From NCBI GenBank assembly GCA_015179125.1, contig WHVA01000017.1, positions 124,001-188,000 on the forward strand: 64,000 bases of DNA. The letters run 5' to 3'. A model generated the notes under the pieces. It did no database searches, was not told where the DNA came from, and was given only the letters and a program-made list of their open reading frames with translations. Positions within the stretch are counted from its first letter, which is position 1. Each line of letters begins with the position of its first letter. Of the stretch, positions 45,406 to 54,225 are shown in pieces. Made by a program: the position numbers and the translations under genes. Origin of the DNA: Gautieria morchelliformis. Its lineage: Eukaryota; Basidiomycota; Agaricomycetes; Gomphales; Gomphaceae.

Positions 45406-46488
45406 ACAACCCTGGAATTCGATATCCATGGATGTCATCGAGAAACTTCCTAAGTCATCTGGCTATGATACCATTCTAGTTGTCGTTGACTGCCTCACAA
45501 AGCAGTCTATCTTTATTCCAACTTACAACACTATCACGTCTGCCCAGCTTGCACAGCTCTTCGTGCTCCATGTCTTTTCCAAGCACAGAATCCCTTCCCA
45601 TGTCACTTCTGATCGTGGATCAGAATTCGTGTCCTCCTTTTTCCGCACACTTGGCAAGGCTCTCGACATGAAGCTCCACTTCACTTCCGGTTATCATCCA
45701 GAAGGTGACGGCCAAACGGAACATACTAATCAGACCCTTGAGCAGTACCTCCACGTCTATTGCAACTACCAACACAGCAATTGGTCCGACCTTCTTCCGC
45801 TTGCGGAATTCACTTACAACAATGCGCCTTCTGCCACCACTGGAATTTCACCCTTCTACGCCAACAGGGGCTACCACCCGAATCTCGCCATCCACCCTGA
45901 ATGCGACCTCGCTTCTGCCAGAGCCCAAGATTTGGTTGTGGAACTCGACGACCTTCACCAGCACCTCTGAGAGAACATTTCTGCTGCACAAAAGAGATAC
46001 CAAACTTCCACCGACTGGAAACACCTTCCGCAACTGGCATTCGAGATAGGCGATAAACTCTTCATCAAAGCTGAAAACTTCCGCACCACTCGTCCCTTGA
46101 AGAAGCTCTCTGAAAAATACCTTGGTCCTTATGAGATCATCACTAAGGCCGGCAGTCATTCTTTCACCCTCAGACTTCTTGACAATATGCATGCTGTACA
46201 TCCGGTATTCCATGTGTCTATGCTTGAACCCACAGTTCCAAATACAATTCCGAATTGAGAACAACCTCCGCCTCCGCCAGTCATCATCGACGGAGAATTG
46301 GAATACGAGATTTCGCAAATCCTCAATTCCAAGCTTGACAAGCGATACCGTTGTCAGCTCCAGTACCTAGTCAAGTGGGCAGGCTATGAGAACACAGACC
46401 AAGAGACTTCCTGGATTTCTGCCACAGAACTCGACCATGCCTCCGAACTCGTCTCAGATTTCCACAAGGCATACCCTGCCAAGCCTGG

Positions 46489-48152
46489 TGTCAAGATTGG
46501 TTTTTAGGCGTTAATATCGTGTATTAGTGAACACAGTGAATGCCCGAATGACTTGTGCGAATAAGTATGCTGTTCGGCGAATAGGTGAACCAATAAATGT
46601 TCACAAGATAAGAGGGCTGCCCGAGCAGAGCTCGCCCTATCTACAGTCGTAGCAAAATAGCCCGTGACACTTGACGATGTAACGTGCAAGGTGCCATGGA
46701 AGGGTTGTCTACGTAGCGACAATCCCTTCGCCGGCGAAGGTGCTCCTTCGGAGCCCTTCGCGGTCAGCACAGAAAATAGTTCGAAGGCTAAGGTAACGAA
46801 GATGAAGTATGAGAACTCACCAGTGATGCATAAGTCCTCTTCTGGTCAAAGATAGAAATCTCCAGGAGAAGGCTCACAAACGATGAGCACAGTGAGGTCA
46901 AGTTTGCACAAGATGGACAACGTATGATAATTGAACTGGAGAATATACATGCGAATGTAAACTACTTATATCGAATGCTTGTAAGGTATCAGCGAATAGG
47001 AAAGCACTGCAGGCATATAAAAGTTTTCTTGTCTGAAAAACTGTTGAAAAAACTGTAAAAATTTTCCAAAATTTTTAGTGTTTTTTATGTAAAAAAAAAC
47101 TATAATAAACTTTTGTGTTTTTATTAGAATTTGTTGAGCAAAAAAATTGTAAAAAAATTCAAAGTTTTTTTCAGGGCTTTTTATGGGTTTCTTTGTGTTT
47201 TCACAAAGAAACTTATAAAAAGACATAAAAAACCCTGCAAAAAACTTTAAACTTTTTTACAATTTTCTTGCTCAACAAATTCTTACAAAAACACAAAATT
47301 TTGTCAAAGTTTTTTTTACATTAAAAACACTAAAAATATTTGGAATATCTTTACAGTTTTTTGAATAGTTTTTCAGGCCAGAAAATCTTTATATGCCTCC
47401 AGTGAAGAGGCCGTCGTGAGTCAGGGTTGGATAGGGGTGCGCAGTCATGATACTAAGTAGATGGAATAAACATACAATAGAGTGAGGGAAGAGTGCGAAC
47501 ATGAAACAACGGAGAGTAAAGGTGGCGAAGGCACCTATGTATGAAATCATGTCTTGGGGCCCGCATATACACCGCCCTGCACGGGTTGTTCATCTGCTGG
47601 GTTGATCCCACACGACCTACGGGTAGGACGTCCCGCGAACGCACCCTGCTCATATGAACACCAAAAGGGGGTTGGACCGAGAAGCTGATGGAGCTACTGA
47701 CGAGCCATCATGCTGGGTAGGGATATCGATTGTGATTTGATGGTGTGCCTGCTGGCGAATGATGCGAGCAGCGAGTGGTTGTTTGGTGAAATGCGAGGAA
47801 GGGCCAATGGAGATGACATAGGGCAGGAGTGGTCGAGGTGGAGGGCGAAGCCGAGCGAACACGGGGGAGGAGTGGCGAAAGGGGAAATGGGGATAACAAG
47901 GTGTAGGAAATACACAAATCATGACAATCCGATCATAGGAACATCATCGAAAGAGGGTTGATCAGAGGAGGTGATAGGCTCAGTGATGACTGCCAAGTCA
48001 GTCCAAAGAAGTCGAACGTGCTGCTATGGTAATGGCGCGAACAGCGAAGATCGGTTGCCGAACACGGCAAGGGCGATCGGAACAAACACGGAGGTGAAGT
48101 GAGAAATGGGAGAACAGGGCATCTGAGTATGGGAAATAAACGTGTCATGACA
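46489..48152. mobile_element. LTR-like insertion (about 1.26 kb plus a MITE) at the end of element E pol
   Basis: TGTCAAGATTGG...GTGTCATGACA, flanked by CCTGG (46484-46488, 48153-48157). It is non-coding; short open frames show no motif. A MITE sits at 47005-47404. I could not match it to another LTR in the window. Confidence 0.75.
47005..47404. mobile_element. MITE 2: 400-bp palindrome with CACTG ends and AAG duplication
   Basis: CACTGCAGGCATATAAA at the left and its inverted copy (CACTGGAGGCATATAAA) at the right; the two halves are complementary almost to the centre (TTTCTTTGTG...CACAAAGAAA). AAG occurs on both sides (47002-47004, 47405-47407). A 3-bp duplication with CACTG ends fits the CMC (CACTA) superfamily. 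Extremely AT-rich, no coding. Confidence 0.8.
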
Positions 48153-48301
48153 CCTGGACCCCTTCTCGCGCACTAAGTCACTCCAACACCTCCAACATCC
48201 TATTCCGCTTTCACCCCTAAGTCACAAGTTAAATCCAATTAATAATTCTGCTAATCTATTTCCGACGTTCCAAGAAATTATGATACAAGTTCGTCCGACC
48301 C

Positions 48302-49862
48302 CTAGTCCTCCTCCATGGTATTTTCTCTGGCCCCTGCACCATCCTCTGCCTCCGGACCCCCTGCATCTCTGTCCCACCCATACGTCTCCTCGAACCTCAT
48401 CATGTCTTGGACTTTGCCCTCTGACACCTCCACACCCACTTCCATGTCCGCCATCTCCTGCATCCACCTCAATTCCATCACCACCTGATTGAGGTGCTCG
48501 TCATATGCGCAGAATCGATCTGAGACCGCACTGTAAAGCTGGTGCTGCATGCACAGCCCCTGTTCCCCTTGTCGGAGCAGTCCCTGGAGCGACCTAGTGA
48601 TATCCACGAGTGGATCCGCTGTCCACTCCTCTCCTGTCACCCCACTTCCGCTCACCTCCGGCACCCCTTGGACCCCCTTCACCTTGGCAGCCCTGGACAA
48701 GGGTTTCCACCCTCCTTGTGAGGGCTTTTCCGAATCCACCTCCAAAGCTCCGGTCTTCCTGGGCTTAGCCATCACTCGAGCCTTGAGCCCGTCAACCACG
48801 CAGGCTCATTTTCCATCCTTGCACCAGTTGCAAGCTGTGGCCTTTCTGGCCAGGTCCCAGACACAAGGGAGCTCCTTCTCCAAGCAGCCTTCGCAGCTTG
48901 GCTGGCTACAATGGGCCCTCGTCTTCCAGAGTCGCTCTTTTGCCTCCCGCATGGTGTGCCTCCTTCCGGCGCTGCTTTTCCTCCTGCGCCGCCCACCATT
49001 CCACCGTCGCTTTCCCCTTGCCTTTGTTTTTTGGCTTCGGAGTTTCTTCCGGTGCGTCTTTTGACGGAGTCTCGCTCTGCATGGAAATCTCGTCCACGTC
49101 GGAAAGCTTTATCTGTTCCGATAGTCAGCCTACTCTATCAAGAACAAGGAAGAACTTACCTTTGACGCGGCTTGACTCTTCTCCGCCGCAGCTGCCTTTT
49201 CCACAGCAGCTTGCTCTTCCGCAAGTTTTTCTGCCGCTTCCTCGGCCTCCCATTCTTCCTGTTCGCACTCGATGCATTCGAGCTCCAGACGGTCGTGCTC
49301 CTCCTGGTCCTTGTGCTCCTTTTCCTTGCGCTCCTGGTCCTTGCGCTCCTGGTCCTTGCGCTCCTGGTCCTTGCGCTCCTGGTCCTTGCGCTCCTGTTTT
49401 CCTCTGTCCTTGCGCTCCTGGTCCTTGCGCTCCTGGTCCTTGCGCTCCTGGTCCTTGCGCTCCTGGTCCTTGCGCTCCTGGTCCTTGCGCTCCTGGTCCT
49501 TGCGCTCCTGTCCTTGCGCTCCTGGTCCTTGCGCTCCTGGTCCTTGCGCTCCTGGTCCTTGCGCTCCTGGTCCTTGCGCTCCTGGTCCTTGCGCTCCTGG
49601 TCCTTGCGCTCCTGGTCCTTGCGCTCCTGGTCCTTGCGCTCCTGGTCCTTGCGCTCCTGGTCCTTGCGCTCCTGGTCCTTGCGCTCCTTCCTTTTTCTTT
49701 GCACTCCTGCTCCTTGCGCTCTTCCTCCAGCCGCTCCTTCTCCCTTTTAGCGGCCTCCTCGGCCTCGCGCTTTTCCGCCGATTCCTTCTCCGCGAGCATG
49801 TTGGCGAAATGTTCTTTCATTTGTGTGCTGGTTATTTTTGAGAAGTCGAGTGGGGAGCTCAT
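48302..49862 (-). pseudogene. element E accessory gene: coiled-coil / Zn2Cys6-like protein, antisense to gag-pol
   Basis: Minus-strand start SPLDFSKITSTQMKEHFANM is clearly homologous to the accessory protein of C. A coiled coil follows, expanded by the 15-bp minisatellite at 49311-49690, in which the frame slips. Further on, SDVDEISMQSETPSKDAPEE precedes the cysteine cluster at 48895-48800 (CEGCLEKELPC, then W, then CNWC). A TGA at 48808-48806 lies inside the second half of the cluster, where the C copy encodes a basic residue. The C-terminal helical part ends at 48302. Its place, between pol and 3' LTR and opposite to both, is the same as in C and D. Confidence 0.8.
49311..49690. repeat. 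15-bp minisatellite, about 25 units
   Basis: Tandem copies of TCCTTGCGCTCCTGG; the minus-strand frame reads repeats of Gln-Glu-Arg-Lys-Asp. Two irregular units, near 49395 and 49511, break the 3-nt phase, so downstream copies are read as Ser-Ala-Arg-Thr-Arg or Ala-Gln-Gly-Pro-Gly. Confidence 0.93.
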
Positions 49863-49973
49863 TATAGATCAGGATTAGATGTGTTTGCTTTCTTTTGAAC
49901 TCCGACGCGTTTGTTCACAGGTCACGTGATCTGACTTGTGGTCTCACGGGGCTCGACCTTGAAGGGGAGATAC

Positions 49974-50673
49974 TATTACGACTGTTCTGCCCAACCTCCT
50001 CCGCCACCTCCGCAACACCTCTGCACCACCTCCGACTCTATTCCACATTTCTGCAACCCCCAACCCCAGCCCCTTGTTCTTCAGTACCCCTGGCCACCTC
50101 CAGTCACCGGCCCCCATACTCGACCCTGAACACAGCAAGATACCATTTCCGTACTTCTGTTTGTTCCGATGCCTATTGTACTTATGCACCTTGTTCTTTG
50201 CCATTGTACTTACTCTACCCTACACCCCCTTTGTCATCCCCTTGTTCTGCATTAGATACTTGCCCCATATGTGTATCCAATTCCCACCCTCACCGGAATT
50301 TGCTTAGTACCATACTATTACCTTTTGCTTCAGCTCTTTGTATAAAAGCCCCTCCTGTATGCCTTTGTTTCTGCAATCAGATAATCGACTTCGATATGTG
50401 AATCCCTTCGCACTATCTCCTGTTCTTAGCACAGCAAGTCTTGCTAGTCTTCTCTCTCTCTGCTCTTGATCCTCTGTCCTCCGCCTCTTCTGCCTCCTCT
50501 GACCTTGTCCTCCGCCCCTCGACCCTCAGCACTCTGCTCTCAACTTCCGCCTTCTCTGACATCCGGAAGTCAAATCCGAAATACCTAGGACGATAGTTCA
50601 TCAGGGGTGCAACACATAAGTTGAAGCTGTTGTCCTTTACAGTTCTGACCTCTGGGATTTCCAATATGTAACA
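49974..50673 (+). repeat. 3' LTR of element E
   Basis: 700 bp, close to the 5' LTR. It begins TATTACGACTG (first TG mutated to TA), ends ATGTAACA, and is preceded by the purine tract AAGGGGAGATAC. Confidence 0.9.
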
Positions 50674-50680
50674 CAGGTGC

Positions 50681-51225
50681 TCCTGTGAGGCCCAGTCTGC
50701 ATCTGAGAAGGTGTCCAGACCTGTTTGTGATCCACCGATGACGAGTACCATATCCTTCATCCCTTTCAGGTAATGAAAAACCCTCTTGACTGCCTCCCAG
50801 TGCAGCACATTGCGCCTGTCCTTGAATTGGTGGGGTGTGGAAGGGGATTGGGTTATTGAGAGTTTGTGATGGGGGTCAAGCGGTGTGCTCAGAGGGTTTG
50901 CATCCTGTAAGTTAAACCTCTGAAGAATCCTCTCGATATGGACACTGTGAGATAGAGATAGTGCATGCTTCACACACACACTTCACCTCTATCCCTAGTA
51001 GCCACTGTAAGTCTCCCATGTCCTTGATTTTGAGGACAGTATGTAGTTCATCCTTGAACCTGCAAATGGTACCCTTCGAGTTGCCAGCCATAGTAAGGTC
51101 ATCTACATCCACAGCGATGATCAATGCATCTTGGCTGGTGTACCTATGGAACACCGTGTGCTCAGCCTCGCATCGCATGAATGCGAATTGGTCCATTCTG
51201 CATCTTGTACCATTCCCTGCTGGAC
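50681..51225 (-). pseudogene. Copia G reverse transcriptase / RNase H, central piece
   Basis: Minus-strand frames REWYKM-like, RCEAEHTVFHRYTSQDALI, then VDVDDLTMAGNS (the Copia YVDDL site) and LQWLLGIEV. After one frameshift near 50975, HIERILQRFNLQDANPLSTPLDP and SDADWASQEH follow. This is the standard Copia order. The right end is cut by the solo LTR at 51226. Confidence 0.9.
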
Positions 51226-51670
51226 TGTTACGACCTGTTCCCAAATCTGGACCCAAGCTCGGCTTCGGCTCTCGTTTGGGAACCTCGGGTATATCTCGGC
51301 TTCCTTCGGGTTTCCCTTCGCACTTCCCATCACCCCTTATTTCCTTATTAGTTAGTTCCCCATTTGCCTGACCCTTGTTTCCCCTGACCGTTGATCTGAT
51401 TTCTCTTCGTGACCCTGCATGCTACTTTACTATATAGACCCCCAGTCCATGTACAGTAGCTCCTCAGTTCACATATCAAATTAGCTTATTGTACTCGAGA
51501 CCCTTTGCTTGATATCAAAACCCATATCTCGGCTTATAGCCGAGACCGCTCCCGAAATTAGGGCGGAACACAGAGTGGGCGCAACCCAAGAGGTTGAAGC
51601 CAAGCCCTCCGACCCGAGACCTGAGTTCGGCCTGGTATAGCCGAACTGCAGTATGAACACAACCTTAACA
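51226..51670 (+). repeat. solo LTR (445 bp) in Copia G
   Basis: TGTTACGACCTG...CCTTAACA, flanked by TGGAC (51221-51225, 51671-51675). It contains CTATATAGACC near 51433 and many CTCGG words, the word also preferred by element D; removing it rejoins the Copia sequence LYGL(N)Q..REWY. Confidence 0.85.
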
Positions 51671-51794
51671 TGGACTGATTTAGTCCATAGATAGCACAGT
51701 TGAGGCAGCAGACATAATGTTCCTTTCCAGGAACTTCATATCCTCTTGCTTGGCACATGTAGACTGTCTCAGTGATTGGGGCATTGAGCGCCAT
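51671..51794 (-). pseudogene. Copia G reverse transcriptase, N-terminal piece
   Basis: Minus-strand LNAPITETVYMCQARGYEV and LNCAIYGLNQS: the block of Copia RT before the YVDD site. Upstream sequence is missing; it joins abruptly to a Gypsy RNase H fragment at 51795. Confidence 0.8.
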
Positions 51795-51918
51795 TGCTTG
51801 AAGGCACAGAATAGTGCCAGCAACTCTTTCTTGTATATTTTGTAGTTCATCTCAGCCAGAGCCATGCCTTGCAAATAGAAGGCAATGGGGTGGATGTCAC
51901 CGTCTGAGGGAGTGATCT
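51795..51918 (-). pseudogene. Gypsy RNase H fragment
   Basis: The minus-strand frame has TPSDGDIHPIAFYLQGMALA and NYKIYKKELLALFCAFKQW, the middle of a Gypsy RNase H domain. It ends exactly where Copia sequence begins and is cut on the other side by the LTR of element D (51919), so it belongs to a third, otherwise lost element. Confidence 0.75.
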
Positions 51919-52400
51919 TGTTATGATACGATCCGTCGTAAGGTTGACCGAGGTCGGGAACGAAACCCGAGGCAGGGTCCGAGGCTACGGGGCGAGGTTT
52001 GGATGGGGAAGTCGGAGAGGGACTTGGCTTCAGCTTATGTGCTGTGCTGACCCTACACACGAGTCCCAACTTCAGAGGCAAACGAATAAGAGGCGAGGTT
52101 TGGCTTAAGAGGCGAGGCTTAGAAACTAGCTAGGGATTGCAGGGATACGATAGTTGATTTTCAGACTGAGGAGTAGGAATGCATACAAGGGGTTATATAC
52201 GAGCGAGGGTATGAGTCAGGGGTGAACATATTAGTGGAGGTCAGGGCGAGGTCAGGAGACCGAGGTCAGGCGAGGTAATATACGAATGATGCGTGATGGA
52301 GCGGAATCAGTAACTAAGGGGATACGGGCATGGGATCAAGGTCGGATATGAGTTCAAGCTCGGGCTCGGGCTCGGGCGCAGATGAGGATCATATGTACTC
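51919..52400 (-). repeat. 3' LTR of element D, distal part
   Basis: 482 bp beginning TGTTATGATACGATCC on the plus strand. Element B is inserted at 52400 with the duplication TACTC. Confidence 0.8.
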
Positions 52401-52862
52401 TGTCAGGGGACACCCTGTTTTCCATTTCCAATTCCGACTCCATTTCCGACTCCGCTTCCGGTTCCGATTCCATCTCCGCATCCGCTTTCGGGAACGATTC
52501 CGCTTCTGGGAGAACTTCCACCAGTTCCGTTCGCCTTGCCAGTTCCACTCCAATTTCCGACTTCCGCCCCGGAACAGTGTCGGAAATCAAGCGACTCGCA
52601 TAATAGGTGGCATCAAGGGTCGATCAAGGGTCAGGGGGATGCAGGGTTGATGGCGGGTGCCAAGTGTTGTCCCTGGCTGCGCAGCGTAGTATAATACGGA
52701 CTCGCTGACATTGGGGGTCCTTAGACTTTTCTCTTTGGATTTCCCCTTGTCAGGTGAGAACCCCCTCTCTTGTATGCTCTGTTCATTTATACATACTTTG
52801 GATTTCCCCTTGTCAGTTGTGTGGTAGTGTGATCTCCACAACTAGCCAGGGTTGCCCTTACA
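52401..52862 (+). repeat. 5' LTR of element B
   Basis: 462 bp TGTCAGGGG...CTTACA; identical by eye to 58132-58593. Confidence 0.96.
52690..52732 (+). promoter_or_regulatory. LTR core promoter and predicted RNA 5' end, element B
   Basis: TATAATA at 52690, AGACTTTTCT at 52723-52732, 33 bp apart, as in element A. Confidence 0.6.
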
Positions 52863-52864
52863 GC

Positions 52865-52874
52865 AGAAAAGTCT
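52865..52874 (+). other. putative self-priming primer-binding site, element B
   Basis: AGAAAAGTCT, 2 nt after the LTR; 10/10 complementary to 52723-52732. Confidence 0.62.
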
Positions 52875-53049
52875 CTCCCATAGAGGACCGGCGGTCGTAC
52901 TGCGTGTCGCAGCCGCCATAGGTGCGTTCGGAATCGGAGACAGCGACTCGGAGATCGCAACCTCTTCCGCACACACAGCGTACGACAGCCCTTCTTCTTA
53001 CGTCGAGCTCCCAACCCCGGAAATCCCGTCCCACATTTCTCCTTCCGAC

Positions 53050-54225
53050 ATGGATCCGGACGATCGTCTTCGGAATATGGAGGAGGAATTGACGCGGAAC
53101 CGGATGAAGACCGACGCGATTGAAACAGCCTTACAAGCGATTTTGGCTAAGTTAGATATTCCACAAGGTGGTGGAAATGAAATGTTGGACGACCCGGATT
53201 TCGGAAAAGCGGAACTAGCGGAGGAGAGAAAGTCCGCGAAGTTAGCAAAGGTCAAACCCGCAACTCCGGCGGACTTTGACGGAGATCGGGAGAAGGGACG
53301 CGCATTCTTCAACACATGCAGCATCTACTTCGCAATTGTCGGAGACCTCTTTCCGAACGACCAGGCTCGGATTCACTGGGCATTGTCCTTTTTCAAGTCG
53401 GACCGCGCATCCCGTTTTGCAAACAAGGTGATCCGACATGAAGCAAAGGGCAAGGGGAACTACTTCCGAGACTGGGACGCCTTCGAGAAAACATTTTCCG
53501 ACCAGTTCTGCCCAAAAAATGAGCAGCTCACAGCCCTTACGAAGCTCGAGGGGACGAGCTGGTACCAGGCCAAGGATCCGGTCGATGACTATATCGATCG
53601 CTTCCAGGAGCTCATCGACCTTGCGGAGTATGATGACGACAAGACGATCGTCATCAAATTCCGACGAGGACTCGATCCGACACTCCAGAACCAAGTTGCG
53701 CTGCTTGGGGATGGAGCTCCGGACTTTGATGACCCGGAAGGGTGGTACCAAGCTGCACAGAGGGTGTCCCGGAACAGGGAAGCAAATGAGGCCTTCGTGG
53801 AGACGAGCCGGAATATGACGCGCAGTTCCACTCGTCCTACTCCACCTGTGCCAAAATCCGGAAGCGCATTCATTCCCATGCGGAAAGTATTTCCGACGCT
53901 TTCTCCGCCCGCTCCTATTAGGAACCATAGCCCTCCTCCCTCGAAGAGTGGCCCTGCCCCGATGGATGTTGACCGCATGCGCGGAGAAGGCCGCGGAACT
54001 ATCACCTGCTTCCGATGTCAACAACCAGGCCACTATGCCCGCGAGTGCCCCCAAGCATTTGACATCCGGCTTATGACCACAGAGGAGAAACTCGAGCTCC
54101 TTCCAGAGTTCCTCGCACTTGCGGACATAAGCAGAGTGCCTACTGCGGAAGGAGTTTCCGAAAATGCGGAACATGGCGCATCGGAAGCGGAAGATGCGTC
54201 GGATTTTGTGACGCGCAGCGGGTGA
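53050..54225 (+). CDS. gag: gag of element B
   Basis: 391 codons from ATG 53050; the frame is open back to 52852 (66 further codons, similar in element A), so a longer non-AUG-initiated product cannot be excluded. A coiled coil (RNMEEELTRNRMKTDAIETA) precedes the retrotransposon capsid region (DFDGDREKGRAFFNTCSIYF, WYQAKDPVDDYIDRFQELI). The zinc knuckle CFRCQQPGHYAREC has all four ligands, unlike decayed copies. The stop TGA overlaps the pol frame by 4 nt (-1 frame); no classical slippery heptamer is visible, so the way pol is expressed is unclear. Confidence 0.93.
   Translation: MDPDDRLRNMEEELTRNRMKTDAIETALQAILAKLDIPQGGGNEMLDDPDFGKAELAEERKSAKLAKVKPATPADFDGDREKGRAFFNTCSIYFAIVGDLFPNDQARIHWALSFFKSDRASRFANKVIRHEAKGKGNYFRDWDAFEKTFSDQFCPKNEQLTALTKLEGTSWYQAKDPVDDYIDRFQELIDLAEYDDDKTIVIKFRRGLDPTLQNQVALLGDGAPDFDDPEGWYQAAQRVSRNREANEAFVETSRNMTRSSTRPTPPVPKSGSAFIPMRKVFPTLSPPAPIRNHSPPPSKSGPAPMDVDRMRGEGRGTITCFRCQQPGHYARECPQAFDIRLMTTEEKLELLPEFLALADISRVPTAEGVSENAEHGASEAEDASDFVTRSG

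Larger units (their letters stand above)
40748..46507 (+). pseudogene. pol: pol of element E, interrupted and decayed
   Basis: Protease has NSGSTHCFLN (Asp replaced by Asn). RT reads VSVDDILIYSD and RNase H DHKNLEYF. The integrase core spans VIEKLPKSSGYDT...SDRGSEF...DGQTEHTNQTLE, with the chromodomain at YEISQILNSKLD...YLVKWAGYENTD. In-frame stops lie at 42298-42300, 42643-42645, 45968-45970 and 46256-46258. The solo LTR 43032-43511 and the LTR-like insert 43840-45405 split the RNase H/integrase part, and 46489-48152 has cut off the last codons. Protein-level losses are mainly Arg to His, Cys, Gln or stop. Confidence 0.92.
38627..50673 (+). mobile_element. Ty3/Gypsy chromovirus element E (old, CpG-decayed, with nested insertions)
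   Basis: Duplication CAGGT on both sides (38622-38626, 50674-50678). The layout is the mirror image of C: 5' LTR 38627-39324, gag, pol, accessory gene on the minus strand, 3' LTR 49974-50673. Inserts are 43032-43511, 43840-45405 and 46489-48152; without them it is about 8.3 kb. gag and pol carry several in-frame TGA codons where C or D has CGA. Confidence 0.92.

Noticed and set aside
49311..49690. Regular short repeats as a CRISPR-like array
   Set aside because: Units are contiguous with no spacers, in a eukaryotic transposon; it is a coding minisatellite.
49172..49750. Open frames of Leu/Ala/Pro/Cys repeats in several frames over the minisatellite
   Set aside because: A 15-bp repeat without stops is open in all six frames; only the minus-strand Gln-Glu-Arg-Lys-Asp frame matches the homologue in element C.
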